Shown: positions 39,737-50,985, counted from the stretch's first letter. The stretch is 64,000 nt of DNA from Proteus mirabilis ATCC 29906 (GCF_000160755.1 NZ_GG668579.1:138982-202981); one strand, 5' to 3'. Program-made: numbers and translations. The notes: generated by a model from the sequence alone, not told the origin.

Positions 39737-41485
39737 TTAAATTTTGCTGACTTTCTTAGCACTTAAACTATGGCTCATTTCAGTAATTATCTTTAAGAAA
39801 TTATCAATATGGGAACGTTCCGTATTCGGGTTCATAAAGACAGCTTTTTCCCCCGGAATATAAACATAGCGATTATTTTTTGCATACTTAGAGCAAGCAA
39901 TAGAATCAACCCAGTTGGTAAATAATCCCTTTTTACCCCGTTGTAAGAATAATTTTCTATGCCATTGTGCATTATGTACCATAAAGTCATAGGCTTCTTT
40001 ATCTGTCGCACAGGTTGATTCTAGATCAAAGGCAACATTAGGATCAGAGACTAAGTTTGGATCATATAATTTAAACCCAACACTTGGGCCTTGGTTTTGA
40101 GGCACTATGACTTTGGCATTCCCCATAGCAAGTAATTGATGGCGCATATAGTTCGCGTTTTGTAGGCAATGGGCAATGATGGTTTGATAGCCTTCAATCC
40201 CCATATAATGCATTGCAGAATAAGCCCCAAAAATACCAACCCCACTACGTGTACATTCAATAGTTGATTGTAAATGGGTTTGACCTTCTAATTCATGTTC
40301 AAAGTAAGTGAAGTTTTCCGGATCATTTTCAAGGGCAACAAAGTCATTACCATTTTTCACTAACACTAAACTTGAGGTATAAGGTACATATCCCCACTTA
40401 TGGAAATCGATAGTAATTGAATCAGCATATTTTAGATGTTTAAATTTCGCCACATTTTGGCGTAAACCTTCTAAAGTAATATCGTTGATAGCCAGAGGGT
40501 TGCTATTAAAATCATAATCTAAGAAGAAAATAATTGGCCAACCTACTGCTGCATCGACGTGAATATGTGGTTTAACCGCGATTTCAAATTCTTCACACAG
40601 ACGATCTCTTAATTCGCAAACGCCTTTAACATCATCAACGCCAAAGGTGTCCGTCGTCCCTGTCGTCAGCATAATAGTTGGTACTTTACACTTAACAGTA
40701 AAACAAGCTCTTAATTCACGCTCTAAGTGTTCCAAATTAATCGTATTATCTTCGGACACCTTAATGCGGATAGTCTTGTTATTAACATCAACTCCTAATA
40801 GCGCCAAGTTGGTCATATTAGAATAATGACCCCCTTGAGAGTTAATAATACGATAATCCTGATCGGCTGCCATGCCTAAATGTTTAGAATTAGGCATTGA
40901 TTTACGTAAACCAAATAGATAACCATATAAGTTACACATGGTGCCACCTTGGGTGAAAACCCCAGAGGCAACTTCGGGATCGTACCCTACTAATTTAGCT
41001 ACTTTTTTAATGGTGACTTTTTCTAAAACGTCAGCAACACCTGAGTATTCACAATAAACCATATTAGGATTGCCCATTAATCCTAATATTGAGCCATAAA
41101 CACCCGGATCGCTTGGCATCGCAATGACATTTTCAACCGCTAATGGATTTTCCCAGTTTTTGCATAACGTCGACACTAACATGAGTAACTCGTTAGGATC
41201 ATTCTCTGGGTAATTAATATGTTGCTGGATCTGCCCATCAGCCATTAAACGGTCAAATAACGCCTGCCCATTCTCATAACGCTGTAATTGATCCTTATCA
41301 TTCGTCATGGTCTTTCTAAACTGTGTAATAGACTGAATGGTTTTATCCTGAAATATCGGCCAATACTGCGGATCACGGCTGAAAAAGTGAGCAATAACAT
41401 CACGGTACTTCTTCTCAAATTCAGCATTTAGAATGTTAGCAGAAGATAAACCCAACAAATCTTGACTTTTCACTATATTCTCCAA
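39737..41485 (-). CDS. Group II PLP-dependent amino acid decarboxylase
   Basis: The 582-residue protein of the glutamate/aromatic amino acid decarboxylase fold type I family has TQGGTMCNLYG near residue 178, HVDAAVGWP (Asp311) and the PLP-lysine motif DFHKWGY (Lys363). The extra N-terminal 80 residues and SGVGIFGAY resemble tyrosine/glutamate decarboxylases of the larger bacterial group. The substrate cannot be read from sequence. It lies downstream of a CitMHS transporter on the same strand, but 788 bp and a terminator separate them. Confidence 0.8.
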   Translation of the reverse strand: MENIVKSQDLLGLSSANILNAEFEKKYRDVIAHFFSRDPQYWPIFQDKTIQSITQFRKTMTNDKDQLQRYENGQALFDRLMADGQIQQHINYPENDPNELLMLVSTLCKNWENPLAVENVIAMPSDPGVYGSILGLMGNPNMVYCEYSGVADVLEKVTIKKVAKLVGYDPEVASGVFTQGGTMCNLYGYLFGLRKSMPNSKHLGMAADQDYRIINSQGGHYSNMTNLALLGVDVNNKTIRIKVSEDNTINLEHLERELRACFTVKCKVPTIMLTTGTTDTFGVDDVKGVCELRDRLCEEFEIAVKPHIHVDAAVGWPIIFFLDYDFNSNPLAINDITLEGLRQNVAKFKHLKYADSITIDFHKWGYVPYTSSLVLVKNGNDFVALENDPENFTYFEHELEGQTHLQSTIECTRSGVGIFGAYSAMHYMGIEGYQTIIAHCLQNANYMRHQLLAMGNAKVIVPQNQGPSVGFKLYDPNLVSDPNVAFDLESTCATDKEAYDFMVHNAQWHRKLFLQRGKKGLFTNWVDSIACSKYAKNNRYVYIPGEKAVFMNPNTERSHIDNFLKIITEMSHSLSAKKVSKI

Positions 41486-42273
41486 ATAAAAACCGACAAT
41501 AGCTTAAATAAACTGAATAGCAATACTATACATTTTCTTATTAAAATAGTTAGTGATCTATATATAACAGTTGTTATTTAAATAGTTAACTAATAATTTA
41601 TTTTATTTAAAATATATCAATAAGATAGGGATAAATGGCAAGCTATATTGACAGTCATTGCACTCCTATCCTTGCTTTTATGTGACTGACATCACAATAA
41701 AAATAGTCTCACTATTAGCATTATCGCCGGAATTAACTGTAATAATTTGATATATAATGAAAAAATATTAAAACCAAATAACTTATTGAAATTATTAGAA
41801 TAGATATTTAATTAAATTAATTAATCTATTTTTAATGAAATTAATGCAATTAAAATTGCATTTAATGTAACTACAATACTCAAAATAAGAATAAAAAACT
41901 ACATTATGCTTTATTAATAGATAATTTATTTTTTACTTAACTTTTACGTGACATTAAATATTAAAATAATAGTTAATGATGCTAAAGAGGCTTAATAAAA
42001 ACAATCAAGTCAATAACATTAGTTATTTATACTAAAAATAATTAAAAAATTAGCATAAGTTAAAAACTTAATATATTAAACTGTTAGGGCAAATAGTATT
42101 GGTAAGCGATGATAACGAACTTTACCAATAAACTGATAATAATGATGATACAGCTGAAATAGCTGATAGAAGATTGAGTAGGAAAATCAAATTGAGATGG
42201 GGATTAATACATAAAGCGGGAACAGTATTTCTTCCCGCTTTATTAATTAGAATTCGTCCTTAATCTACAAAAG
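41486..42273. other. Long AT-rich gap upstream of decarboxylase
   Basis: This region of almost 800 bp has no ORF of note. It holds the CitMHS terminator (42213-42241) and a 20-bp palindrome at 41843-41862 (AATGCAATT, AA, AATTGCATT). The rest is AT-rich with short runs. A long leader or a regulatory RNA is possible, but nothing specific was recognised. Confidence 0.5.
42213..42241 (-). terminator. Terminator after CitMHS transporter gene
   Basis: AAAGCGGGAA (42213-42222) and TTCCCGCTTT (42232-42241) form a 10-bp stem, 33 bases past the stop. Confidence 0.85.
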
Positions 42274-43587
42274 TTAAAACAGTCCCAATAATGTGCCAAC
42301 ACCTAGGGTAAAGAAGCTAAATAGCCAAATCCAACCAAATGAGTAACGTAAATGTTTACCCATATCAGTGCCTGCAAGCCCCATAGCAAGCCAAGCGGCT
42401 GGTGAGAATGGACTTACAAAGGTTCCGGCATTATTACCTATGGCCATAGCATACACAACATCAGCAACATGGACACCACCACTAGCTGTGACCTCCTGCA
42501 CAATAGGCAATAGCGCAAAATAATAAGCATCAGTGCTGGTAAAGATATCCATGGGAACGCCTAATATACCCACAACAATATGCAAATTATCGACCCAATG
42601 AGAAGGTAATACTGCTGCTAAATCGAGGGCAATAGCTTCCAGCATTTTCCCATTAGACATGATGCCTAAAAAAGCACCTGCCGCTAAAATAATTGCTACC
42701 ATAGAGAGTGCTTGAGGAGCATGATGATTAATTATCGCTATTTGATCTTTCGGCTTAGGATAGTTGATCACTAGAGCGGCTGATAATGCAACCATAAAAA
42801 TATAAGGTGCCGAAAATAATCCTAAGGCTAAACACGTGATTGAGCCGATAATTAACAGAAGGTTGATCCAAAATTTTTGTGGTTTTTCTGTTCCTGTTTC
42901 TGGCTGATCTTCATCAAATTGTCTTAATAAAGAATCTTGCTCATAAGGCGTAGTCCCTTTTAGTTTTGCTTTAGCAATACGTTTGGTTTCTCGCACCCCC
43001 ATCACCGCGGCAAAAAGCATCGAGCCAAAAATACCAATTATCTGCACTGGGATGATCTTTTGCCACAATTCCGCAGCCGAAATACCGGTTACAGCCGAGG
43101 CTCTACCTAAAGGCCCTCCCCAAGGTACCATATTCATCACCCCCATACTGGTGCACATAATTAGCAACATAAGATAAGGGCTCATACCTAAACGGCGATA
43201 TAGCGGTAAAAAAGCAGGAATAATAATTAAGAATGTCGCCGCACCCGAACCATCTAAATGTACAACAGCCGCGACTAACGCTGTGACAATACACACTATA
43301 ATGACATTGCCACGGGTGATACTGATCATCATACGGATCAGAGGGTTAAAAATATGCAGATCTTTCATTATGCTAAAAAAAAGTATCGCGAATAAAAACA
43401 TCGTTGCGACACTACTCACCTTTTTAATACCTAATTCAAAAAAAGTAGATATTTCAGTAAATGAATAACCTGCGACAAGCGCACCAATTAATGGTATGAC
43501 CGACATTGCAATAATTGGGCTTGTTTTCCCCATCATTAGTAATGTCACAATAGAAATAATAATGAGTAATCCGATAATCGTTAGCAC
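42274..43587 (-). CDS. CitMHS/ArsB-superfamily citrate-type transporter
   Basis: The protein has 437 residues from a GTG at 43587, preferred because AAGGA lies seven bases before it; another in-frame GTG at 43620 adds 11 polar residues. It has about eleven helices, VVHLDGSGAATFLIIIPAF near residue 110 and NMVPWGGPLGRASAV near 155, typical of CitMHS metal-citrate/H+ symporters. It probably imports citrate or a related carboxylate in complex with a divalent cation. Confidence 0.82.
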   Translation of the reverse strand: MLTIIGLLIIISIVTLLMMGKTSPIIAMSVIPLIGALVAGYSFTEISTFFELGIKKVSSVATMFLFAILFFSIMKDLHIFNPLIRMMISITRGNVIIVCIVTALVAAVVHLDGSGAATFLIIIPAFLPLYRRLGMSPYLMLLIMCTSMGVMNMVPWGGPLGRASAVTGISAAELWQKIIPVQIIGIFGSMLFAAVMGVRETKRIAKAKLKGTTPYEQDSLLRQFDEDQPETGTEKPQKFWINLLLIIGSITCLALGLFSAPYIFMVALSAALVINYPKPKDQIAIINHHAPQALSMVAIILAAGAFLGIMSNGKMLEAIALDLAAVLPSHWVDNLHIVVGILGVPMDIFTSTDAYYFALLPIVQEVTASGGVHVADVVYAMAIGNNAGTFVSPFSPAAWLAMGLAGTDMGKHLRYSFGWIWLFSFFTLGVGTLLGLF

Positions 43588-43777
43588 ATGAGGATCCTTG
43601 TAGTCGTTATTATATTGCACTTTATGTTACAAAAATGCTAACCACTCATGTAAAAACAGTTTCAATGATGTGAAGTTAATCACCGATTATTTTCTATATA
43701 AATATACTTAGTAAAAATCCTAATTATATTAAATAAAGTTAAAAATCAAATGAATAAAAAGAAAAATAGACATAAAA

Positions 43778-43800
43778 AAACCCAATGCAACATTGGGTTT
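43778..43800 (-). terminator. Terminator of the deo operon
   Basis: AAACCCAATG (43778-43787) and CATTGGGTTT (43791-43800) form a perfect stem with a CAA loop, followed on the minus strand by a run of T. Confidence 0.9.
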
Positions 43801-43830
43801 CAATTCAATTTAAGCAACGAAATGTATCAA

Positions 43831-44547
43831 TTAGTCTTCTAATAACAGAACAGATTCTAATGCAATTTCAATCATTTCATTAAAGGTAGTTTGGCGCTCT
43901 TCTGAGGTTGTTTGTGTACCTTTCTTAATGTGATCAGAAACAGTACAAATTGTCAGGGCACGTGCACCATATTCCGCAGCTACACCATAAATACCTGCAG
44001 CTTCCATTTCAACACCTAAGATGCCGTATTTTTCCATCACATCAAACATTTCTGGATCAGGCGAGTAGAAAAGATCCGCTGAGAAAATATTACCCACACG
44101 AACTTTAATATCTTTTGCTTTCGCAGCAGATACAGCATTTTGTACTAATTCAAAATCAGCAATAGCCGCAAAATCTTGGTCTTTAAAGCGTAAGCGGTTA
44201 ACTTTAGAATCTGTACATGCTCCCATACCGATCACAACATCACGTAATTCAACATCTGGTAATACCGCACCACATGAACCCACGCGAATAATCACTTTTA
44301 CACCAAAATCAGTAATTAGCTCTTTAGCATAAATTGAGCAGGAAGGAATACCCATACCGTGGCCCATTACAGAAATTTTACGGCCTTTATACGTACCAGT
44401 AAAACCTAACATGCCACGAACATTATTTACTTGACGTACGTCTTGTAAAAAAGTTTCAGCAATGTATTTAGCACGAAGCGGGTCGCCCGGCATTAAAACG
44501 ACATCAGCAAAATCGCCCATTTCTGCGTTAATATGAGGGGTAGCCAT
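43831..44547 (-). CDS. deoD: Purine nucleoside phosphorylase DeoD
   Basis: The 238-residue enzyme begins [27 protein letters not shown] (AAAAGGAAG upstream) and contains IRVGSCGA near 86, MEMEAAG-like [11 protein letters not shown] near 177 and TVSDHI with the catalytic Asp near 203. It splits purine (deoxy)nucleosides with phosphate. It is the last gene of deoCABD. The frame upstream of this ATG is intergenic. Confidence 0.96.
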   Translation of the reverse strand: MATPHINAEMGDFADVVLMPGDPLRAKYIAETFLQDVRQVNNVRGMLGFTGTYKGRKISVMGHGMGIPSCSIYAKELITDFGVKVIIRVGSCGAVLPDVELRDVVIGMGACTDSKVNRLRFKDQDFAAIADFELVQNAVSAAKAKDIKVRVGNIFSADLFYSPDPEMFDVMEKYGILGVEMEAAGIYGVAAEYGARALTICTVSDHIKKGTQTTSEERQTTFNEMIEIALESVLLLED

Positions 44548-44625
44548 AATTCTTCCTTTTAATATTGATCTTTCACTATTCAAATATAATTCGGTAGACA
44601 TATTGCTATGCCTACCGAAGTAAAA

Positions 44626-45852
44626 TTAAAACATTGCTTTACCGTATTCTACTGGTGATAAACCGAAGTATTTCACAACAGTTTGTCCGATATCAGCAAA
44701 AGTTTCACGGTGACCTAATGAACCTGGTTTAACTTTTGGCCCATAGACCAGAACCGGAATGTGTTCACGGGTATGATCTGAACCTTGCCAAGTTGGGTCA
44801 CAACCATGGTCTGCGGTTAGGATCAAAATATCATCTTCTTTCACTAATTCCATCAGCTCAGGTAAGCGACGGTCGAATAATTCGAGTGCTTCACCATAAC
44901 CGACAACATCACGACGGTGACCATAAGATGAGTCGAAATCAACAAAGTTAGTGAAAACGATAGTGTTATCACCCGCTAATTTCATCTCTTCAATCGTTGC
45001 ATCGAACAGAGCATCAATACCTGTTGCTTTCACTTTCTTAGTAATACCTACATTTGCATAGATATCAGCAATTTTACCGATAGAGACAACGTGGCCTTGT
45101 TTTTCATCAACCAGTTTTTTCAACATAGTTGGTGCTGGTGGCTCAACAGCTAAATCATGACGATTACCTGTACGTGAGAAATTGCCTGGTTTGTCGCCAA
45201 TAAATGGACGAGCAATGACACGACCGATGTTGTAATCACCTTTGTTTAGTTCATCACGAGCAATTTCACATAGCTCATATAATTTATCTAAACCGAAGGT
45301 CTCTTCATGACAAGCAATTTGGAAAACGGAGTCAGCAGAAGTATAGAAAATAGGTTTCCCAGTTTTCATATGCTCTTCACCCAGTTCATCCAGAATAACC
45401 GTACCAGAAGCGTGACAGTTACCTAAATAACCCGGCAAATTGGCACGTTTAACAATGTTGTCTAGCAACTCTTGAGGGAAAGAGTTTTTCAAATCTTTAA
45501 AGTATCCCCAATCAAATAATACAGGGACACCCGCGATTTCCCAGTGGCCTGACGGTGTATCTTTACCAGAAGAGATCTCACTCGCGTAGCCATAAGCACC
45601 AATAATTTCCGCATCTTTGTCTAAACCAACAGGGAATTTACCTGTTGATTCTTCAGCCGCTTTACCTAAACCTAAACGGCAAAGATTAGGTAGGTGAAGA
45701 GGACCTTTACGACCATCTTTATCCGCTTTACCTTCTGCAAATGCTTGTGCGATATGTCCTAAAGTGTCTGCGCCTTGGTCACCGAATTTCTCCGCATCAC
45801 CAGCAGCACCGATACCAAAGGAATCTAATACCATGATATGTACACGTTTCAT
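44626..45852 (-). CDS. deoB: Phosphopentomutase DeoB
   Basis: The 408-residue alkaline-phosphatase-superfamily enzyme has [14 protein letters not shown] near residue 6, [13 protein letters not shown] near 93 (phosphorylated Thr) and [23 protein letters not shown] near 332, with the metal-binding Asp/His set. It converts (deoxy)ribose-1-phosphate to the 5-phosphate. It lies between deoA and deoD. Confidence 0.96.
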   Translation of the reverse strand: MKRVHIMVLDSFGIGAAGDAEKFGDQGADTLGHIAQAFAEGKADKDGRKGPLHLPNLCRLGLGKAAEESTGKFPVGLDKDAEIIGAYGYASEISSGKDTPSGHWEIAGVPVLFDWGYFKDLKNSFPQELLDNIVKRANLPGYLGNCHASGTVILDELGEEHMKTGKPIFYTSADSVFQIACHEETFGLDKLYELCEIARDELNKGDYNIGRVIARPFIGDKPGNFSRTGNRHDLAVEPPAPTMLKKLVDEKQGHVVSIGKIADIYANVGITKKVKATGIDALFDATIEEMKLAGDNTIVFTNFVDFDSSYGHRRDVVGYGEALELFDRRLPELMELVKEDDILILTADHGCDPTWQGSDHTREHIPVLVYGPKVKPGSLGHRETFADIGQTVVKYFGLSPVEYGKAMF

Positions 45853-45918
45853 AATTCTCTCTCCTGTGTCATTTTCCGTAGACCACGGATATGTCACTTA
45901 TAAATCATCATTGAGTTC

Positions 45919-47241
45919 TTATTCGCTGACTTGGCGATACACCATTGGTGACGTTTCACGTTTTGTCTCACCAATTACCATCGCTTTACGGACTTCTGCC
46001 GCAGCTTCTTGCCATGATTTTTCACTATTGGCATGGATCATCGCGAGTGGTGTATCTGTATTGATTTCTGTTCCTAGTGCCGCGATTTCACTTAATCCAA
46101 CACTGTAATCAATAGCATCAGTTGCTTTACGGCGACCACCGCCTAAAGTCACAACTGACATACCTAAAGCACGGGTATCCATTTCTGTGACAAAACCGGC
46201 TTTCTCAGCAAATACAGGCTTACTTAATACCGCCGTTGGCAGGTATTTATTGTAGTTTTCAACAAAATCTGTAGGACCATTTTGGGCTGCAACCATACGA
46301 GCAAAGACTTCCGCTGCTTTACCGTTATCCAGTACATCTTGCAGTTTTTGGCGAGCTTGTTGACGTGAGTCAGCTAAACGACCTGACACTAACATTTCTA
46401 CACACAGTGCCATCGTAACTTCAAATAAGCGTGGATTACGGTATTCACCCGTTAAGAATTGTACTGCTTCACGGACTTCTACTGCATTACCTGCACTTGA
46501 TGCTAATACTTCATTCATATCAGTCAGTAGTGCTGTAGTTTGGCATCCGGCGCCATTTGCTACTTGTACAATTGATTCTGCTAGCTCTTCCGATTTCTGA
46601 TATGTTGGCATAAAGGCACCTGAGCCAACTTTAACGTCCATCACTAATGCATCCAAACCTTCAGCTAATTTTTTACCTAAAATAGATGCAGTGATAAGCG
46701 GAATTGAATCAACGGTAGCAGTAATATCACGTGTAGCGTAAAAGCGTTTATCAGCAGGTGCTAATGAATTGGTTTGCCCAATAATTGCTACACCAACATG
46801 ACGAATAATATCGCGGAATTTTTCATCATCAGGGAAAATATCAAAGCCGGGAATAGCCTCAAGCTTATCAAGAGTTCCACCAGTATGACCTAATCCACGA
46901 CCAGAAATCATCGGAACATAACCACCACAAGCAGCTACCATTGGCCCTAACATCAGTGATGTAACATCGCCAACACCGCCTGTTGAGTGTTTATCAACAA
47001 TAGGACCATTTAAGTTTAGACTCTTCCAGTTTAGTACAGTACCGGAATCACGCATGGCTAATGTCAAAGCCACACGTTCAGGCATGGTCATATCATGAAA
47101 ATAAATTGTCATTGCAAGTGCTGCAATTTGACCTTCAGAAACAGTATTATCTCTGACGCCATTAATGAAAAAACGGATCTCTTCTTCAGTTAAAGGATGA
47201 CCATCACGCTTTTTACGAATAATTTCTTGGGCAAGAAACAC
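45919..47241 (-). CDS. deoA: Thymidine phosphorylase DeoA
   Basis: The 440-residue enzyme contains [24 protein letters not shown] near residue 83 and [20 protein letters not shown] near 114, the phosphate- and nucleoside-binding signatures. It releases thymine and deoxyribose-1-phosphate. It is the second gene of the deo operon, 69 bases after deoC. Confidence 0.96.
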   Translation of the reverse strand: MFLAQEIIRKKRDGHPLTEEEIRFFINGVRDNTVSEGQIAALAMTIYFHDMTMPERVALTLAMRDSGTVLNWKSLNLNGPIVDKHSTGGVGDVTSLMLGPMVAACGGYVPMISGRGLGHTGGTLDKLEAIPGFDIFPDDEKFRDIIRHVGVAIIGQTNSLAPADKRFYATRDITATVDSIPLITASILGKKLAEGLDALVMDVKVGSGAFMPTYQKSEELAESIVQVANGAGCQTTALLTDMNEVLASSAGNAVEVREAVQFLTGEYRNPRLFEVTMALCVEMLVSGRLADSRQQARQKLQDVLDNGKAAEVFARMVAAQNGPTDFVENYNKYLPTAVLSKPVFAEKAGFVTEMDTRALGMSVVTLGGGRRKATDAIDYSVGLSEIAALGTEINTDTPLAMIHANSEKSWQEAAAEVRKAMVIGETKRETSPMVYRQVSE

Positions 47242-47310
47242 TGCAACCTCCTGGTGTTATAGCATTGATAACGCCCACCCATTGTAGGGTAGGCATACTT
47301 CATAAATGAA

Positions 47311-48090
47311 TTAATAACCACTAGACGATTTTTGTTCGCCATGACCGAGTGTGGCTAATAAATTACCTAACAGACTTGATGCACCAAAACGGAAGTGGCG
47401 AGCATCAACCCAGTTATCGCCCATAATACGGTTTGCTAATGCAAGGTATTGCGCAGCTTCTTCAGCTGTACGTACCCCACCCGCTGGTTTAAAACCAACT
47501 TCTTTGCCAACACCCATATCGTGGATCACTTGAAGCATTAATTCAGCGCTTTCCAGTGTTGCATTAACAGGCACTTTACCTGTGGATGTTTTGATAAAAT
47601 CAGCACCTGCTTTAATTGAGATTTCAGATGCTTTACGAATGAGCGCAGGATCTTTCAACTCACCCGTTTCAATAATAACTTTCAGTAAAGCACCCGCTTT
47701 AGCGCAAGCGTCTTTACATGCTTTAACGATATCAAAACCGATTTGTTCATTACCTGCCATTAATGCGCGGTAAGGAAAAACAACATCAACCTCATCAGCA
47801 CCATAAGCTAATGCTGCATTAGTTTCAGCTAATGCGATATCTAAATCATCATTACCATGAGGGAAGTTAGTTACGGTTGCAATACGAATTTCTGGTGTTC
47901 CCTGTTCACGTAATACTTTACGTGCCAGTGGAATAAAGCGTGGGTAGATACAGATTGCGGCTGTATTACCTTCTGGGCTTTTCGCCTGATGACATAGTTT
48001 TGTCACTTTTTCATCAGTGTCGTCATCATTTAAGGTGGTTAAATCCATCAAAGACAGCGCAAGGCGCGCTGCAGCGGTTAAATCTGTCAT
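47311..48090 (-). CDS. deoC: Deoxyribose-phosphate aldolase DeoC
   Basis: The 259-residue enzyme, equal to E. coli DeoC, starts at the ATG at 48090 after GGAGAG. The Schiff-base lysine lies in [10 protein letters not shown] near residue 167, with [11 protein letters not shown] near 199. It cleaves deoxyribose-5-phosphate to acetaldehyde and glyceraldehyde-3-phosphate. It is the first enzyme gene of the operon; its start overlaps the stop of a possible leader ORF. Confidence 0.96.
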   Translation of the reverse strand: MTDLTAAARLALSLMDLTTLNDDDTDEKVTKLCHQAKSPEGNTAAICIYPRFIPLARKVLREQGTPEIRIATVTNFPHGNDDLDIALAETNAALAYGADEVDVVFPYRALMAGNEQIGFDIVKACKDACAKAGALLKVIIETGELKDPALIRKASEISIKAGADFIKTSTGKVPVNATLESAELMLQVIHDMGVGKEVGFKPAGGVRTAEEAAQYLALANRIMGDNWVDARHFRFGASSLLGNLLATLGHGEQKSSSGY

Positions 48091-48260
48091 AAAACTCTCC
48101 AACGATGTTTCTCAAGCCCTCTATGGGCATACGCTTTAAGGTTAGCGATTAATTTTGTTGGCGAGCGGACTTGGTTCCTTGAAGATGTGGTTGTAACAAG
48201 TGCTACAACGACAGCTGAGCTCCCTCTCACCGCGCTATGCTCACTTCGGCGACCCGTCAT
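48087..48260 (-). CDS. Possible deo leader ORF (57 codons)
   Basis: An ATG at 48260 opens a 57-codon frame whose TGA overlaps the deoC ATG (TTATGA). The product would be basic and Ser/Arg-rich ([15 protein letters not shown] at the start). The DNA is markedly more GC-rich than its surroundings, and the ORF lies downstream of the expected deoP2 start. No strong ribosome site is visible. It may be a translated leader or only structured leader RNA. Confidence 0.4.
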   Translation of the reverse strand: MTGRRSEHSAVRGSSAVVVALVTTTSSRNQVRSPTKLIANLKAYAHRGLEKHRWRVL

Positions 48261-48292
48261 TGAGCTTTCGCCATTCCATGAAGTTTCAGCAC

Positions 48293-48392
48293 ATCTTATT
48301 TGAACACGCTAGAGAACAATTAGATGTGCTTTCTGTCACAATAATAAAATCAAACTTGCAACTAAAGACATTAAATTGTGATCAGAATCACA
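48293..48392 (-). promoter_or_regulatory. deoP2-like promoter with two CRP sites
   Basis: CRP boxes TGTGC-N6-TCACA at 48325-48340 and TGTGA-N6-TCACA at 48377-48392 have centres 52 bp apart, close to the 53 bp of E. coli deoP2, where CytR binds between two CRP dimers. TAAGAT (minus strand, 48293-48298) is a candidate -10. Regulation by cAMP-CRP and CytR is inferred from this geometry. Confidence 0.75.
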
Positions 48393-48567
48393 AAAATTTT
48401 ATTTTCTGGTTTAATGTTACTCGAATAAAGTCAGTAAGTCGTCTTTATAACGTAAAAACTTTTACTTTTAATGAAATGACTCATTAATTGGCTAACTTCT
48501 CTACAAGTTGCGAAGTAACTCACATATATATAAAGGTAGTTAACATTACAACAGAAAACAAACAAAA

Positions 48568-48597
48568 AGAGCAGATAAGCAATTACCTATCTGCTCT
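48568..48597 (-). terminator. Terminator after nucleoside transporter gene
   Basis: AGAGCAGATA (48568-48577) and TATCTGCTCT (48588-48597) form a 10-bp stem followed on the minus strand by TTTTTGTTTG. Confidence 0.9.
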
Positions 48598-48613
48598 GTA
48601 AATACTTTCTTAT

Positions 48614-49915
48614 TTAAGCAGCAACCACAGCCATTGCGGTTAATGCAAAAAAGAAGCCGGCGATGGTTGCACTCATTAAGTTAGAGAGTGTACCCGCTAA
48701 AACGGCTTTCATACCTAAGCGTGCGACATCTTTACGACGGTTTGGTGCCATTCCCCCTAAACCACCCAGTAATACCGCAACAGAGGAAAGGTTAGCAAAT
48801 CCACACAGCGCAAAAGAGATAATCACTTTTGTTTGTTCAGACAAGGCCATTAAACCCGCTGCTGCTAATTGTGATTCATCTTGCAGATATTTACTAAACT
48901 CCGAGTAAGCATAGAATTCGTTGATCACCAGTTTTTGACCAATAAAAGAGCCAGCAATGGTTGCCTCACTCCAAGGCACACCAATTAAGAAGGCGATTGG
49001 TGCAAATACCCAGCCTAAGATTAATTCTAGCGAGAAGTCTTCATAACCGAACCAGCCACCAATTCCGCCAAGAATACCATTAATTAAGGCAATTAATGCG
49101 ACAAAAGCGAGTAGCATTGCACCTACGTTTAACGCAAGTTGTAATCCTGAAGAAGCCCCTGATGCCGCAGCATCAATAATATTAGCGGGTTTTTCTTCAT
49201 CACTTAAGTTATCAAAAGCATCTTTTTGATCATCAGGTGTTTCTGTTTCAGGAACCAAGAGTTTTGCGAAGAGTAAACCACCTGGTGCCGCCATAAATGA
49301 AGCGGTGATCAAATACTCCAATGGCACACCCATACTTGCATAACCTGCCAGTACCGAACCTGCCACTGATGCTAATCCACCACACATCACCGCAAAAAGT
49401 TCTGAGGTTGTCATTCTAGCAATATAGGGGCGAACCACCAGTGGTGCTTCTGTTTGTCCAACGAAGATATTGGCTGTTGCAGACATTGATTCAGTACGAG
49501 AAGTGCCTAATACTTTTTGTAATCCGCCACCTAAAATCTTGATGACAAATTGCATGATACCTAAGTAATAAAGTACTGCTATCAATGAAGAGAAGAACAC
49601 AATAACAGGTAAAACACGCAAAGCAAAAACAAAGCCACCGCTGCCAAATAGCTCAAACATTTTGTCGGAAACTAAGCCAGCAAAAAGGAAGCTCATGCCG
49701 TTTTCACCATAATCGATGACATTTTTAACGGCATCAGAAATAGCCAATAACACTTTACGGCCACTTTCTGAATAAAGTACAAATGCGCCTAAACCAATTT
49801 GAATAAGGAATGCGCCACCGACCGTGCGTAATTTAATTGCACGTCGGTTGCTGGAGAAAAGAATGGCTATCAATATCAATGTGGCCATTCCGACCAAGCT
49901 CATAATGAGGTGCAT
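48614..49915 (-). CDS. Concentrative nucleoside transporter (NupC/CNT family)
   Basis: The protein has 433 residues from the ATG at 49915, which has AGGGA seven bases upstream; the ATG at 49933 lacks one. CNT motifs are clear: [31 protein letters not shown] near residue 155 and [24 protein letters not shown] near 370. It imports nucleosides with H+ or Na+ in the inner membrane, feeding the adjacent deo pathway. It resembles the YeiM/NupX group as much as NupC, so no symbol is given. Confidence 0.9.
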   Translation of the reverse strand: MHLIMSLVGMATLILIAILFSSNRRAIKLRTVGGAFLIQIGLGAFVLYSESGRKVLLAISDAVKNVIDYGENGMSFLFAGLVSDKMFELFGSGGFVFALRVLPVIVFFSSLIAVLYYLGIMQFVIKILGGGLQKVLGTSRTESMSATANIFVGQTEAPLVVRPYIARMTTSELFAVMCGGLASVAGSVLAGYASMGVPLEYLITASFMAAPGGLLFAKLLVPETETPDDQKDAFDNLSDEEKPANIIDAAASGASSGLQLALNVGAMLLAFVALIALINGILGGIGGWFGYEDFSLELILGWVFAPIAFLIGVPWSEATIAGSFIGQKLVINEFYAYSEFSKYLQDESQLAAAGLMALSEQTKVIISFALCGFANLSSVAVLLGGLGGMAPNRRKDVARLGMKAVLAGTLSNLMSATIAGFFFALTAMAVVAA

Positions 49916-50076
49916 TGAAGGATCCCTGTTCATATAAAAATTTAATGGATTATCAATAAGCTTGTTACTAAGTTTATTGACTCTTTTTTTGCCAGATAAT
50001 TATACCTAGTCCCAGAAAAGAACCCTCTATATCCATCACAATTAGCATCTTAAAAAAGTAACATAAAAGTCACAAA

Positions 50077-50092
50077 TGAGATCTAAATCACA
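50077..50092 (-). promoter_or_regulatory. Candidate CRP site upstream of CNT gene
   Basis: TGAGA-N6-TCACA differs from the CRP consensus at one base of the left half. It lies about 160 bp upstream of the transporter start, in keeping with CRP/CytR control of nucleoside uptake genes. Confidence 0.5.
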
Positions 50093-50202
50093 CTAAAAAG
50101 CAAAAAACGCACTTAATGGATAAAGTTTATTTGGAAAAGTGGTTAGCAGTTTAATAAAAAACGGTAATACGAATGGCAGAATAATTACTAATTTACTTAA
50201 AA

Positions 50203-50985
50203 CTAGGCATCATCTGTTAACTGAAATAATTGTAGACTATTTAGGTAAAGTTGGTTTGCAATAACCTCTGCTGACTCTTGACGCAATTCACAAAGAGAAG
50301 AAAAAACAGCGAGAATTCGCTCAGGGCGGTTAGGCTCGCCTTGAAAACCACTTACAGGCATATCAGGCGCATCCGTTTCTAATAACAAGCGCTCTAAGGG
50401 TAGAGAGGCAATTGCACGACGTGTTTTTTGTGCACGTGGATAAGTGATAGTGCCCCCTACTCCAATGAAATAGCCTTGTTGAACAAAACGTTCTGCTTGT
50501 TGCAAACTACCGGAAAAACCATGGATCACACCTTTACGAGGAACTGAATAACGGCGCAAAATAGCACTTAGGTTATCATGAGTTTTACGTGAATGAAGGA
50601 TCACTGGTAAATCAAATTCTATCGCCAATTTAAGTTGTGCTATTAAAAATTGTTGCTGTTTTTCCGGATGTGGATTTGTCATAGAGTTATCCAAACCCAT
50701 CTCCCCCATTGCAACACAACGTGGCGTCGTTTTTAGGCGTGTTTTAAGTTCAATCAAGTGCTGCTCTGTATGCGCTTCAATATATAAAGGATGCAAACCT
50801 AGTGCACAATATAGTGCATTGTTATAACGAGACAATTCCGTTACCGCGTCCCAATTCCACTGAGCAACCGCAGGAATAATAATTTTTTTTACCTGAGCCT
50901 GTTGTGCTAAAGCAAGGCTATTCTCAAGGTCGTGATAAAAGACGGGAAAATCAAAATGACAATGCGTATCAATAAATCGACTCAT
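50203..50985 (-). CDS. yjjV: TatD-family metal-dependent hydrolase YjjV
   Basis: The 260-residue TIM-barrel hydrolase has FIDTHCHFDFP at the start (metal ligands), GLHPLYIE near 62, GEMGLDN near 96, LHSRK near 131, and LLETDAPDMP near 205. TatD relatives include 3'-5' exonucleases; the YjjV substrate is not established. Its ATG overlaps the yjjU stop by four bases, and the pair is kept together in E. coli. Confidence 0.92.
   Translation of the reverse strand: MSRFIDTHCHFDFPVFYHDLENSLALAQQAQVKKIIIPAVAQWNWDAVTELSRYNNALYCALGLHPLYIEAHTEQHLIELKTRLKTTPRCVAMGEMGLDNSMTNPHPEKQQQFLIAQLKLAIEFDLPVILHSRKTHDNLSAILRRYSVPRKGVIHGFSGSLQQAERFVQQGYFIGVGGTITYPRAQKTRRAIASLPLERLLLETDAPDMPVSGFQGEPNRPERILAVFSSLCELRQESAEVIANQLYLNSLQLFQLTDDA

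Noticed and set aside
48200..48487. 95-codon plus-strand ORF upstream of deoC
   Set aside because: It runs across both CRP boxes and the deo promoter and has no ribosome site or recognisable product.
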